Below are positions 1-11,059 of a DNA stretch of 64,000 nucleotides, piece after piece. Source of the DNA: Pachyseris speciosa (Eukaryota > Cnidaria > Anthozoa > Scleractinia > Pachyseridae); contig JAEMWC010000197.1 of assembly GCA_016490735.1 (NCBI GenBank), forward strand, positions 627,501 to 691,500, written 5' to 3'. Numbering within the stretch: position 1 is the stretch's first letter; every line of letters begins with the position of its first letter. Below the pieces are notes generated by a model. That model was not told the DNA's origin, did no database searches, and saw only the letters and a list, made by a program, of their open reading frames with translations. The position numbers and the translations under genes were made by a program.

Positions 1-2038
1 CGTCTGGTTGGCTTCTTTTCCCACTGTTATGTTTGGATTTCCCGCACAAAGTTTTCCCACAAACTTGTTTTTGATCAAGTTCAGATCGTATTTTCCCGAG
101 TTGAACCCGAGGGTTGGAACTTGGTTGCACCAATCCTCAATGCCTTGGAGTTGCGTGGCAGAGAGAAGCTCTGTGTCGAAAGAAAGAAACTCCGATCATG
201 CAAGCTCTCGAATTTTCTTTCCTCGCCGATGCAACTCGTCCAGAAACAGAAAGATCAATGTGTTAGGGTCTTTGTTGCAAATGTGGGTGGGCTGTCTAAT
301 GTACGTGTCGGCAACAGAGACGGAAATTGGGGTATGCACGTTTTCGATTGTTAAGGATGGTGTCTGTTCTTTTCGTCGGTTGCTGTCTCCGAATGCTTGG
401 AAGTCATAGATTATCACATGGGGGTAGCTTTTTGTATATGGTTCGCACTGGTATCTTTTTGGAATGTCGCCGACTTCGTGCCCCCACTTCTCCACAACTA
501 CGTAACCGGCCTCGCGAAGCTTCGCTGTGCGAGCAAGAGTTTTCTTCCGTTGTTTTTCGTGTGTGGTGTTTGTTCCTTCTACGAGCGGTTCGTCTCTGTC
601 TTCAGGATAACATCTGGGACAGCCATGGAATGAACACCCGTGGAATTGGAAAATTGTTTTGGTTGTGGGGTCGAAACCATCCACAAAACCGTTCTTAATG
701 TACCTTTCGCCTCCGTGCCCACAAAGCGCGTGGTGGATGTGCGTTCCCCTTTTTTGCGCCTCTTGTTCTAACCAACGACATCCTATGTTGGAAAACCTTG
801 GTTTCTGTGGGAAGAAAGCCTTTTCGAACGTGGTTTCGGGATTTTTGACTGGTTCCGGCCAACAGCGAACTTTTGTTTCCCCGTTGCGGCACCTTCCGTT
901 TGCATGGCGGTGAAGATCCCCGAGTCTTGTGAATCTTTGCTCACATTGGGCGCAATAGTAGTGTGATTTTGGAAGTCTGGAAATGTCCCGGATGTAGAAA
1001 GCGTGGCCTTCGAAAATACCGATCGTCAAAATAACTCTCAGTTTGGGGTTTGGATTTCGCCGGAGATACCAAATGGGGCCGTTGTCTGTTTGCGCGGGCT
1101 CGTAGACACGAAAGCTGAGCCATTGGTATGGGGGTAGAGATTTGTCAAAATATCTTTCGATGGCGTCCAATTCGTCCAAAGAGGGTTTGGGTGTGTCTTC
1201 GGGGTATTTGGGAAGATCGAGATAGCTTCGCATCAACTTTCGACAAGCCCGCTCACATCTATCTGGTCTTTCGCCTCGGTGCACTGCCAAGCAGCGCCAA
1301 AAGCAGAGGTTGTCTCCAAAGTTGTCAAGACAAATCATTGCGTGGTTGCCCCTTGCTAAGTTGCGCAACCAGGCTGGAAGTGGGCCTGTCCCCAAAAGTG
1401 GTTGGCGATCCAACAAAACTTTCAATACTAGCCAGTGGTGCCTTTCGAAGACCCATTTTGTGTTTGGGCGAGCAATTTGTTGCTGCAACCGTACCTTTTC
1501 CTTCTCCCGCAACCATTCTTCAGCAGCTGCAGTCTTACGAAACCATGGGGACCGGGCGTCCCTGTTGTCAGGATATTCCATTTCTTCGTTGTTTCGATGT
1601 TACGAAGAATGTTGACAGTTGTGTATTTCAAGAAGAAAGAGGTGTGAACGTTGTGCCGAAGAAGCACCATCATTTCTTCCGTATGATCGCGGTTGTCGGC
1701 GAGGTCCTGTGCTGGAACTCTCCATAAAATGTAGCGTTCCGCTTTCTCTTTCCACGCTTCGGGATTCAAGGCAAAAGTTTCGTTTACTCGTCGTCTTGGA
1801 GGACGGGGAATTCTCCATGTGGAAGTTGTGGAACTAAAACAGGAGCTGGCTGCGGTCTGCGAGGGGTGGGAACAGGCGGCCTCTTTCTGCGTGGGGCGAG
1901 AACTGGTGGCCTCTTTCTGCGCGGAGCCGGCACAGGGCGCTCTGGCTCTACTGTGTCAAGATATGCCGAGATCGCTTCTTCGTTGTACGGCTCCGTTGCC
2001 ACGGGTGCTGCCAGCTCGTTCTTTCGAGGGTTTGCCAT
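1..2038 (-). pseudogene. pPolB: Polinton protein-primed DNA polymerase B, N-terminal half, broken and cut by window edge
   Basis: In Polintons this polymerase copies the element's own DNA from a protein primer. Reading leftward: a proline/arginine-rich N-terminus (1784-2038), a conserved block with RDHTEEMMVLLRHN (1428-1769), then a long frame (196-1581) with a C2H2-like segment (YYCAQCEQRFTRLGDLHRH), the cysteine/histidine block FQFHGCSFHGCPRCYPE and exonuclease motif I as YDFQAFGD (DFE expected, DFQ seen). Past an in-frame TGA at 196-198 the same frame continues to the window edge with an exo II-like GFNSGKYDLNLIKN. Two frameshifts (near 1800 and 1590) plus the TGA argue for a pseudogene, unless they are assembly indels. 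The palm domain would lie beyond base 1. The start ATG (2038) lies about 160 bp inside the palindrome at 2195-2297. Family assignment rests on motif recall and is firm; catalytic state is not. Confidence 0.85.
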
Positions 2039-2194
2039 TCTCCTCGTATATATTCCCGGAAAATTTCCTCTCGGAATTCGTGGGATACTTTGGTACCCCT
2101 TGTGTCTAATTGGGTGACACGGATATTGTGATGCCGCTTCTGTCTAATTGGAAGGGGTGCGTGTAGGGGTGTTGCCTTGGGCGGTGTCCCAAGT

Positions 2195-2297
2195 AGTATA
2201 CTGGTGTCAAACGAATACAGGGGAGCACAAAAAACCGAGGAGCGGAGCGACGATGGTTTTTTTGTGCGAAACGGTATTCGTTTGACGCCAGTATACT
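2195..2297. repeat. Palindrome A, probable Polinton terminus
   Basis: An imperfect inverted repeat: AGTATACTGGTGTCAAACGA on the left pairs with TCGTTTGACGCCAGTATACT on the right, around a second small hairpin containing ACCGAGGAGCGGAGCGACGA. The same outer arms and the same apical motif recur at 22210-22315. It lies just upstream of the polymerase start. Polinton ends classically begin with AG, as these arms do, so I infer that this is the element end or lies in its terminal inverted repeat. Confidence 0.6.
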
Positions 2298-2829
2298 TTA
2301 CCATCCATTGGGGTTTATTGAGGAAATTATATGAATCACGATTTTATGCACTAAACAAGTACACGCTTGTAAAGAGAAAGAATAAAGCATTCGGCTATAA
2401 TCGAGCCATACATTGTCGTCAGTCGCCATGAAGTTGTTGTCGGGAAGTTTAGGGAAGACGTGTAGACCGGAAATGGAAGTGGAGACTGCTGACCGGATGT
2501 CCGACACAAATTTCAATTTAAACAGGGTATGCAATTTCGCTATTTAGCGTCCTCAACAGGGTGTCTTTCTGGACCAGTAGCCTTGAACACAGTGTGAACG
2601 TTTGTCGTGCGAGCTCTACATGACTTACATGTGCCTGTAGCAACAACATTTTCAAAAACACCGAATCCTATGATGTCGGTTATAGAAAAATACTTACTGT
2701 ATGTAAAATGAAAAATAATAGAATATATGTTACGAATAGTTAAAGGTCTCTATTCTTAAACAGATTATAAAAATGAACGGATTTGTAATGGAATTTGAAC
2801 TGAGTTGAGTGCACATTCGCACACTGCAC

Positions 2830-2895
2830 GTGATTTGAAATCATAAGTATGATTTCAGACCAAAATTGCATGACACAAAGTTCAATTACCATTTT
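2830..2895 (+). repeat. Diverged half copy of the palindrome-C repeat
   Basis: The string TAAGTATGATTTCAGACC followed by a short GACACAAAGTTCAATTACCA stretch matches, with substitutions, the right arm and tail of the palindrome at 30155-30282 (GAGTATGATTACAGACCG, then GACACGAAGTCTTATTACCA). Only one arm is present. This shows that the 30.2-kb palindrome belongs to a dispersed family. Confidence 0.5.
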
Positions 2896-3512
2896 CTTAC
2901 ACCCATTTTGAAATCATACATTTTTTTTGTCAATATTATTATTTGTTAATTCACATCAGGAAACCGAAGTTTTCATTTCCATAGGTTAGAAAAAGGATGC
3001 GACTTAGAACAAAAATAATTCGATTCGCGAATAAATACTATTGTCGAGAGCCAATCAGATTGCATACATTCCCAGTGATTTCAAAATAGATGTAATAATG
3101 TCTTAGAAAGAGTTAGGGTTTGAAAGCCTCGCCAGCACATCTCCACTCACATTTTCATTAATCCCACCCCCACCCCCACCCCCACCACTGTTTAAACTAT
3201 TAGAACTGTTAACTGGACTTGTGATAGTTTAGCGCAGACATCAAAGAAATGGAATGAACTTCGCAAATTACAGTCCCTGAAGTGACCCGAACATGAAATT
3301 AGTTTAATTGTCCACATACTGTTACTGTCCCAGTTGCATTTGCTAAGCTAGGCGTAACCCTTATAATTTCTACACTGTATAATGTTCATAGGTTATTGAG
3401 AGTCACTGAAAGCAGTGTGCAGACAAAACAGTTTTCATACTGTAAGTGAAGACTACGCCTTTGATATCAACTTCAACACACCCCTGCTTTCAGAGGCAAA
3501 TAAAAGATACTA

Positions 3513-3884
3513 CTAGCGTAAACGTGAACAGGGCATTAACATGCAGTGTATATGGCTCCCATTTTCTTCCCGACACGCCCCGAATGCCGCGGGGTACTTT
3601 AGGTATAAACTTTTCAGAGTAAGCTTGGGCTGAAGTTCATCTTTGTGCGGACAACAGATGTTTAACAGCCTCTTGTATGTATAGCAGCAGCTCTCAACTA
3701 ATTCGTCTGGTACTGCTGCTAATGTAGCATTTTCTCTCCGTTCCTCCATAGCTGGCTTAACTGCATCTGGGACATTTTTCTGACTGGTGCCTATGGGAGA
3801 GAGGTATATAGAGATCTGTTGTGACGTTAAAAAATCGTGATGGGTAAATAATCGTTTGCCATCCTGGCTATGAGCTCGTTTCAT
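3513..3884 (-). CDS. Uncharacterised 123-residue open frame, possibly a coral repeat-protein fragment
   Basis: The frame contains KRLFTHHDFLTSQQISIYLS and a cysteine-bearing segment (ESCCYTYKRLLNICCPHKDE). The first phrase resembles, from memory, a phrase common in predicted coral proteins linked to repeats (FLT-x-QQI-x-x-F/Y-S), but I cannot name a domain. There is no clear neighbouring exon or splice signal. It may be a fragment of a multi-copy protein or chance coding. Confidence 0.3.
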   Translation of the reverse strand: MKRAHSQDGKRLFTHHDFLTSQQISIYLSPIGTSQKNVPDAVKPAMEERRENATLAAVPDELVESCCYTYKRLLNICCPHKDELQPKLTLKSLYLKYPAAFGACREENGSHIHCMLMPCSRLR

Positions 3885-4757
3885 CTGCGTGAATACATTC
3901 TCACCGCTGATTTTCTTTCCGGTCCCCTCACTAAAATTTTATCCCAGCCCCATGAAGTTTGTAAACGAACAGCTTTCCATTCATTTGCCGTCAGTTTAAT
4001 TTCTTGGGACTATTACGATATGCAAATCAGCTTCAGTGCTCAATGCATTTTTAATTTGGCATTGAAAATATACTTCCGGTCATCTCTGCCCTCTGCAAAA
4101 GCAAAAATTGAAAGGTTTAAGCTCCTCGCCTTGCAGTGTAACGTCGCCGAATTCTTCTTTTCCCAATTAGTCATGCATTCTGGAGGTATACGCTCTTAAA
4201 CCATTTATATTATATCTGGCAAGTTATTAAGAAAACAGCAAAGCACGAAGAAACGTAGAAATTGTACCAATAAACCAATAATGAAATATCCGGTCAGCAG
4301 TCTGCGCCTTGTCATTTCCGGTCCCTTGTCACACATGTTGATTCGAGAGCAATTTTCGCTTCTAAACGAACGCAAAGTATGTACCGTCCGCTTAGCCAAA
4401 TACTAGTCCTCTATTCCTTATCTACAGGCCTACGTTTAGTAAGCATGGTGAAGCATTTGTGTAACTCCTTGGATCGACTTTCCTACGGCAGAAACCACAA
4501 CATCATGACAGTATTTCAACCTTGTCAACTGTACTCTACAAGAAGCCAGATGCTTGTAAATACACGAGCGTCTCAGTGTGGCTCAAAACATCCCTAAGTC
4601 TATTTTAGATGGAAGAGGCTATACGTTTTGACCTGATTATCAGAATTTGTGCTCGAATTGGTGAAGAAAATGGAGCGAGCAAACAGGAGGCCGTCTCACT
4701 AAAAGTTGCCAAAACGTACAAGGTAGGCTCTCTGTCAACTTCGTTTCAATCATCCGT

Positions 4758-4912
4758 CGCGAATAATGAGGAAAGGACAACCAGTAAATAGCGATCAATT
4801 ACCGTTTGATGTCTACAAAAACGTCAGTTACAATAGCAATGGCGGAGAGACATGAGAGAAAAGACCAGGAGCATGACGCGCGTGCTCGCCTAACAACGCG
4901 CACTCGCGCGTA
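4758..4912 (-). repeat. 3' LTR of the first Gypsy element
   Basis: It aligns with 9448-9603: shared blocks are TAATGAGGAAAGGACAAC near the left end and GACGCGCRTGCTCGCCTAAC toward the right end. On the element strand it starts TACGCGC, directly after the polypurine tract, and ends near TCGCG. Confidence 0.8.
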
Positions 4913-4929
4913 CTCTTCTTCTTCTTTCT
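4913..4929 (-). promoter_or_regulatory. Polypurine tract of the first Gypsy element
   Basis: On the minus strand the run AGAAAGAAGAAGAAGAG lies immediately upstream of the 3' LTR start. That is the place where plus-strand DNA synthesis is primed in LTR elements, and it fixes the LTR boundary. Confidence 0.75.
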
Positions 4930-5130
4930 GGCTAACAAAGGACAAAAACCTAACCTAACCTAACATAAGTAATGTGTTACGAGACTAATAAGTGAACGAG
5001 TGTCTTTGAAATGTCAACACCTCCGTCCTTAGAGAGTAAGAGATAGCCCCATAGGGTACAAAGATCGGGAAGCATAGGGCAACTAGTCCAAAATGTAGTC
5101 TTATAGGTACTTTAGTTGCCTACGGGTCCG

Positions 5131-6537
5131 CTAAGGTCTTGGCTCTGAGGCAGCAGGGAGTGGCGACTCAGGTTCCGTCTGTACAGAGAAGGTAGAAGTA
5201 GGAGTCGGAATACGAGAGTCGCTGGTTAGATCTGGAGGAAAGGCTTGTGGGGAGGCGACCTGGCACGCAAGGGAGTCTGAAGGGTCTGGACTGTGTGGCC
5301 GGAGAAGCTCAGATGGAGCGGAGAATAGCTGATAAGGGGGAAGAGATGCAGAGGGCGAGCCGATTTCGTCGTCATTGTAAGTAGGGGGAACTAATAAGTT
5401 GTCCACTGGTGAGACAGTTGGGGGTACGCCGTAACACTCAGCTAACTTGACCTTGTACGATGTCGCACGGAGTTGAGAACCTACGAATTTCTCAATAAAA
5501 CACCACTCTCCATCAATGCGGACGACGATGTATCTGGGACGGGCTTGGGACTTATCCTGGTAAGATTTCACGTATACAAGATCTCCAACTTGTAGAGGGG
5601 TCGAAGGACTGATTGGGTTGCGGCCTCCTTTCGCTTTTTCGCTGTATGGTTAGTTTGGCGGCTGGTGTGCTTTTCAATGATGTGTTGCATGTCGGATACG
5701 GGTAACTGTTCATTGGTGAACTGGTTGCGTTGTGTCCAAAGCTCGCGGGCGGAGAGGCCTTGGCTGCGGAGTCGTGAGTTCAGACGGGCTGTGGCAACGG
5801 CGAAGCCTAGTTCAGTAACAGGGCCCCCACCAGGTTCTTAACGTAAGAGCTCCGTTTCAAGCTCTAAGGCAGCCTTTTCGGCAACAGGATTTTTGTTGAC
5901 GTTCTTAACGGGCCAACTTCAATGGTAACACCAAACTGATGTAGTGCATTAGTGGTCATGAGCGAGGCAAAGCAACTCGTATTACTGCGTTGGAACCATC
6001 CAACGACCAGTCGGGCATGGGCGTCACGAAGTGTGTCACTTTTGTCACTATGCATGATGCAGTGTAGGGGAAGGTGCACTCTCTCAGGAGCAGGATGAGT
6101 TGGCGGCAGCGCTTGAGGACGTCGGCTGCTGATGACAAGCTTACAACCTCAGGTGGGTCATCAGATGACTGGTTGGTGAGGGAGCGTGGGAACTTGTGGA
6201 GTGAGGCACAGATGTAACAGGAATCTGACACGCGAGTTATGGCGGTGTTCATATCAAGGGCGAAGAAGTGGCGCTGTACCACCATGTGAAGCTGGTGCTT
6301 AGAAGGGTGGTCTAACTTGATGTGGAGGGCGGTTAGTAAGCCATCAAAAACGGAGCGTGGTACCACGATCAATTCAGTGGGTAGTGATAATGGTTGCTGA
6401 CGTTGGACGACAAGCAGGCCATCTTTAGAAATGGACGCGACATTGAGATACCGGCTTACGTCTTTGAGGCTGGTTAGTTTCTTTGATGGACGGGTGCCTT
6501 GTTTCAGGTGAGCGCAGACGCGGCGTAATCGGGGCAC
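5131..6537 (-). pseudogene. Gypsy integrase and C-terminal tail, first element
   Basis: The integrase inserts the cDNA into the host chromosome. The frame 5956-6537 has the H2C2 zinc-binding pattern (HIKLDHPSKHQLHMVVQRH with CYICASL downstream). A frame change follows, then the core continues in fragments (5864-6079). The frame 5131-5571 carries a C-terminal domain with RYIVVRIDGEWCFIEKFVG followed by a Pro/Ser-rich tail. The catalytic core is not readable in one frame, so activity is not expected. The 3' LTR follows about 200 bp further on. Confidence 0.75.
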
Positions 6538-7138
6538 TCGTTTTGCACACTAAACCACGCGGGCCTGCTGGTGAATGGTAGGCGCTTGCCACTGACCAAG
6601 ATGTCTTGGACAGACACACTGCGTACGACAGAATTCTAAGTGTCGAGACAATGGGGTGCATTGTAGTCGGGAGCGTTGCGACTAGCAAAGTCAGACGGTA
6701 AATTAGCACTGCCAGCAAGGTGTTGCAGACTCACTTGATATCTCCTGACGGCGGTCATGAAGAAGGTAATGAGAGGACTGGCGGAAAATTCTCCTCGGCA
6801 AAGCTTGTTGATGGCCTGGACACAGGGTTGTCTGTCTGTCGCGACGCACGCGTGATGTTTGGACTGTATGATGAACGGGCTAAAGTGCTTGACAGCGGCG
6901 GCGATACTCAGTGCTTCGACTTCACAGGGTAACCACGTTACTTGGTGCTTGCGCAGCTTTGCGCTGTAGAAGTCCGCTAGGCGTAGTCGGCCGTTGCGTG
7001 TAACATGTAAAGTAGCGCCAAGACCGCATTTGGTTACCGAACCATCAGTCGCGATCCAAAGTTGGTCGTGGCGAAGATTGTCATCCCACTGCAGGATATC
7101 GTAGGCCCGTTTGTTGGCTAGGGAAGACTCGAGCGGGT
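6538..7138 (-). pseudogene. Gypsy RNase H region, first element
   Basis: This segment lies between RT and integrase, where RNase H is expected. I see only broken frames and no clean catalytic DEDD set. The assignment comes from position and from the intact flanking domains, not from motifs. Confidence 0.5.
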
Positions 7139-8334
7139 CTATGAGTTGGGAGCAGTTGGGAGGACCTTGTAGGCGCCGATGAAGGAACGTAGACCCTTGA
7201 CGGACTCAGGAGGAAGGCAGCTAGTGAACGCAGTGATACGATGGGGGCTAGCAGAGAGTACACCTTGCGACCAGATCCAACCCAAGATTGAGGTTGACTT
7301 TGGGCAGACGACGGTCTTGGCGGCGGACAGTCGGAGATTGCAGCTGCTGAGAGCCTGCAGGATGCGGGACCACTTGGAAATCAGCTCTTCGGGTGAGTCG
7401 CCTCCACAATAAAGGTCATCGGCAAGCTTTGCTGCGCATCCCCCTCCAGGATGAAGTCGCCCAGGACGCGACACATTAATTCTTCTAATGCGGTCTCAGA
7501 GCCAGGCATTCCCATGGCGGATCTTGTATATGTTACAGGTTAAATTTGATTTCAGGTTATTTTTTATTTAACCTAGGTCAAAAAGAAATTCCTTTGTCTC
7601 CTAACCCTATGATTAGACAAAGGAATTTCATTTTGACCTAGGTTAAATAAAAAATAACCTGAAATCAAATTTAACCTGTAACATATACACCCTGACGCCG
7701 CGAAATGGGGTGGCAACGCCACAGTACTTCATGGACGTCATGGATAGGGGTATCTGGTAAAAGGCGCTTGTGAGATCTGACTTTATGATTTATTTCCATG
7801 GAGAAATGGTGCGAAGGGTGGAGTCGACGTCGGGCATCAGCGAGGGTTGCGGCTTGCTGTAACGACCGACATCAGCAAACGAGGTAACGAGACAGAAGCC
7901 ATCCGATGCCTTTTTGACAAGAAAGGATGGGTTGAGGTACTCCACACTAACGCCAACATCCTCAGGACGACGGAAGACATGACATTGTTCCAGCTCATCA
8001 ATTTTTTTCTGTAACTCTACAAGCTTGTCGCACGCGTACTGAGGAACACGGCCCTTTAGTTCGGGGGATTGTACGGGACCCATATGGGGACAGTGGCTTC
8101 AACAGGGCCGGCGGCACCGTTGTATCCTACAATAAACGGATTAAAGACCTCACCATGGAGCTGAAACACTTGACGAAACTGGTTACGTACATTGTCAGGT
8201 AGGATATGGTCGGGATCAACGGTGAAGGAGTGATTCCTCCCCTCGGAGGTAGGGAGGTGGAGTTGGGTGAGGTGCTGCTGGGACAGATGTGGTGTCCACG
8301 GCTGTGGTGAGATGTACCTGACACAGATGTCCAT
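7139..8334 (-). pseudogene. Gypsy reverse transcriptase, first element, split by a MITE
   Basis: The protein would copy element RNA into cDNA. Frame 7790-8083 has [19 protein letters not shown] (fingers/palm) and 7139-7474 has [12 protein letters not shown], the catalytic Y-x-DD box with Leu-Ala-Asp-Asp in place of Tyr-x-Asp-Asp. Between them MITE 7531-7683 separates the codons for Val-Tyr from Thr-Arg-Ser-Ala-Met-Gly-Met-Pro. There is also an in-frame TAA shortly after 7790. The Ty3/Gypsy assignment is good; the gene is not functional. Confidence 0.8.
7531..7683. mobile_element. Fold-back MITE inserted in the Gypsy RT
   Basis: A near-perfect inverted repeat of about 70 bp per arm begins TGTTACAGGTTAAATTTGAT and ends with its complement, around a short loop at about 7600. 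It is flanked by TATA on both sides (7527-7530 and 7684-7687). Removing the element and one TATA restores the RT codons across the joint. It has no coding capacity and no transposase is seen. Confidence 0.85.
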
Positions 8335-9077
8335 GGCGACGAATGGTTCGCAGTTCGTTGGTATCGTTTACTACGCGAGTCTTATTGGCCACGGCTTCAG
8401 TGATATGAGGCTGAGGCCAGAGCTGTGAGACCTTGGTACATTGGTTGGATGGTGTACGGGCCGCTATAGCTAGAGTGCAATCAGGGCCTAAGTCGCAGGG
8501 CACATTCATTTCAAGGAAGTCTCCGGGGAAGAAGGAGATGCCGTGGCGCGCAAGATCTTGGCATCGGTGGAGGTGTGGATTTCTTCTAGGAGAGACTCCA
8601 GGGCCTGGGAGATTTCCGGCTTGAGAGATGCGAGGGTCCTGGACCTGAGCTCGGTACCATACCGTTGTTTTACCAGGCTGTGGATATCCGCATGGATTAA
8701 TCTGAGCTAAGTGAGAACAATTAGGTTTTCGAGGGTTGGTGACATCTCCTCCTCATCGGTGCCGGGAATTTCGCCGTGGTGTGAGATGGAGCTGTTTGCG
8801 AGCAATAAGTTGTCCTCGATAAAGGACATAAGCCGCTAGTATAAGTCCTCAGGGCGTTCGTCTGCTTCGAGTTTAATGTTGTTGAAATTAAAAAGTGAGA
8901 TCCGGTTGACAGAAATCCGTAATGGAGACGAATTGCCTGCCAGATAGAATCCATCGAGGCGGAATTTTTAACGATGGTGTTACGAGAAATCACTGGACAG
9001 TAGTTGGCTATTTGGCCAAGCATCAACTCGAGGTGAGCGCATTTCTGTTGTGCTGTTCTGCGAGAAGCTGTGGGCAC
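8216..9077 (-). pseudogene. Gypsy gag, first element
   Basis: The gag polyprotein forms the retrotransposon particle. Frame 8721-9077 reads [12 protein letters not shown] and [14 protein letters not shown], which match gag-like phrases I associate with coral Gypsy elements. Frame 8216-8509 continues the polyprotein in a different frame. No CCHC knuckle is visible. Frames break several times, so this is a remnant. Confidence 0.6.
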
Positions 9078-9432
9078 TGCGTCTGTGTCATCCTAAAGGC
9101 CACGTAGGGAAGAACCATGTGACGCCGTCATCAAGAAAGGTGGCAAAATTACGATCCAGCGAGAGAGTGTACTGAAGATTTTGTCTCCAGGCTTCGAACG
9201 AAGTGATGGTCTCGTGCTTCGTTAGGGATCACTGTTTAGGTGCACGAGAATTCATGGTAGTATGTTGACAAAAGAGAGTGGATAAATGGAGTGTACTTAG
9301 CTTCGAGTTCCTGACTGCAGTAACTGAAAGGACAGCTGTAGACAGAGCTGCTTTGCTATCTCCTCGTATGGAATACAGGTAGAAAAATCATCAAAGAGCT
9401 GGCTTTCTCTTCAGTCGATGAGTGGATACGAA

Positions 9433-9447
9433 CTACCGCTGCCACCA
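9433..9447 (-). promoter_or_regulatory. Primer-binding site, first Gypsy element
   Basis: On the minus strand TGGTGGCAGCGGTAG directly follows the 5' LTR. Its first 13 bases are complementary to the 3' end (ACCGCTGCCA plus CCA) that I recall for animal tRNA-Leu(AAG). The second Gypsy element has almost the same site at 40299-40313. Confidence 0.65.
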
Positions 9448-9603
9448 CGCCAGTAATGAGGAAAGGACAACCCGTAAATAGCGATCCGTTACCATTTAAT
9501 CTCAATAACAACTTCGGTTACAGTAACAATGGTGGAGAGACACGAGAGAAAAGACAAGGAACATGACGCGCATGCTCGCCTAACAACGCTCGCTGGCGCG
9601 TAA
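9448..9603 (-). repeat. 5' LTR of the first Gypsy element
   Basis: It is the partner of 4758-4912, about 156 bp. Ends are set by the primer-binding site on one side and by loss of similarity to the other LTR on the other. Confidence 0.8.
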
Positions 9604-10313
9604 TGATCTAAAACATCACACATCACGTTTATTTCACAGACAAGATGATGGAAAACATGTTTAGAGCTGAAACGCTTTCTCTAATCCATTTTAGAGCAAA
9701 CCAATCCAGTCTGAAAATGGCCAAATATGAGGTGTTTTCAAATTTCCATCAAATGTGTTTATCGCCCATGGCCAAAATATAATTTTCGCGAGACAGATTT
9801 TCTGATATTTAGAAACTCTAATATCTGTTTAAGCTTTGTTGCGAATTTGGTGTCTGGGAAGAGAGTACTTTTAAAGAAATTGCGGAATTGATCAGGCTTG
9901 TTTTCGATTTTTGTCAAAACGGTTGACAGGCAACATAGTAAAGCCACTATTTTCTAGCTGTTTGTAGAAGTCAAAATACCATAACGGCATTTGTTTGAAA
10001 GTAGAGGGATAGCCCTATCTCCTGGTGGAATGTCGTTTGAATTGGCTCACATTCACTCTAGAAATAGAATTATATTTGTCGGCCATTTCAGAGTACAATT
10101 TTTGCTCAAAACATGGGTTGGAGGCGGGTATGATCAATTGTGGTAACTATGACAACGACACATCAGGTAACCCTTATATGACCATTCTTGTTCATCCCCC
10201 CAGGCAGCCTCCGAAGTGGTGGGGGGTGGGGGGGCGGTTACAAATTTTCATTTCCGACATTGCTTCGCTTTCTCAGAGACCTGCTCTTAATATCCCACTT
10301 TTTGTAACGTAGT
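9604..10313. other. Unassigned stretch
   Basis: I see no gene or named repeat here. A G-rich run lies at about 10218-10235. Short open frames on both strands show no recognisable domain. Confidence 0.4.
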
Positions 10314-10317
10314 TTAA

Positions 10318-10954
10318 CCCGTTAAGACCCAAAATTTTTTGAACTCTTTCGGGAATTTTCTCGATGCAAATAATTGAAAGGGATCTAGATGTCCTACATG
10401 AAGGTCTCCCTTGAAAGGTTTGCTGCTCTGGAATACCGAGGACTCAAGTTTTATTGTGACGTCACCAATTTGAACCGTTGTTGTTTTGCTCGCCGCGGTA
10501 TCCAAATATCCCAGAATGCAATCCGGGCGCCACAGAGAAAAATAGAGGCTTTCAAAAGTTTCTCGAATCAAATGGCTGATGCTCGACTCTTTGTAGGCAT
10601 GAGAGGCAAAATTGCAGATAGATGCTTAGTCATGAGATCAGGGTTTGCCTTCATTAGAATATTTTGCTTTCCAAAGGAGATTTTGAATTAAAGAATTGAA
10701 AGCAAAGATGTGTGTATTTTAGCTTTGCTCCAGGGCGCATAAAACGGTCAGTTGAAAACAAATAATGATATGGAATGGAAAACGAAGGTGATTCCCAGTG
10801 TATTGGCTCTTAAAGCGTGAAACAGTTACTGGTTGACACTATAAACAGACCATAATAATCAGGTCTAAATTAGAGAGCGTGGGCAATCTTGAAAGCGGTA
10901 GGCCTGTCTGTTGTACAAATGCGGACGATATATCGTACACTGGGCGTTAAAGGG
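10318..10954. mobile_element. TTAA-flanked non-autonomous element, piggyBac-like ends
   Basis: The 637-bp element is flanked by TTAA (10314-10317 and 10955-10958). Its ends are imperfect inverted repeats: CCCGTTAAGACCC on the left, CCCTTTAACGCCC read inward on the right. It interrupts a repeat whose uninterrupted form is seen twice, at about 43917-43930 and 50882-50895 (AACGTARTTTAAAAGGCCTGG-type joint). TTAA plus CCC termini is the piggyBac pattern. I see no transposase. Confidence 0.8.
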
Positions 10955-11050
10955 TTAAAAGGCCTGGATGGAAAAAGTTGGAGTTCGACATGTGGTGGAC
11001 AAGGTATGTGGCTGAAAAAATATCAAATTACAACTGTGAAGAAATAAAAC
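10955..11050. repeat. Copy of the unit also found at 43.9 and 50.9 kb
   Basis: GTTGGAGTTCGACATGTGGT and GACAAGGTATGTGG recur at 43946-43982 and 50911-50950. This copy is shorter and carries the TTAA element at its left. Confidence 0.7.
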
Positions 11051-11059
11051 ACAAACAGC

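Larger units (their letters stand above)
2300..4757. other. AT-rich intergenic stretch without recognisable host genes
   Basis: No gene can be supported apart from the uncertain open frame at 3513-3884. A short CCCCCA run lies at about 3167-3186. A diverged half-copy of the palindrome-C repeat lies at 2830-2895. The remainder is unassigned. Confidence 0.5.
4758..9603 (-). mobile_element. Ty3/Gypsy-type LTR retrotransposon, near full length, decayed
   Basis: The element runs on the minus strand: 5' LTR 9448-9603, primer-binding site 9433-9447, gag 8.2-9.2 kb, RT 7.1-8.3 kb, RNase H 6.5-7.1 kb, integrase 5.1-6.5 kb, polypurine tract 4913-4929, 3' LTR 4758-4912. The order gag-RT-RH-IN is that of Ty3/Gypsy. 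The two LTRs differ at many positions, so the insertion is old. Coding parts are split over many frames. A 153-bp fold-back MITE interrupts RT. I saw no convincing 5-bp target duplication. Confidence 0.85.

Noticed and set aside
8..1727. Several plus-strand frames in the first 1.7 kb (for example 1128-1727)
   Set aside because: They lie opposite the polymerase pseudogene, show no domain, and are shadows.
2195..2297. Rho-independent-type terminator or riboswitch
   Set aside because: The organism is a eukaryote and the palindrome is far longer, repeated and at an element edge.
4948..4970. Telomeric CCTAA repeat
   Set aside because: Only about three CCTAA units; too short and inside the Gypsy element.
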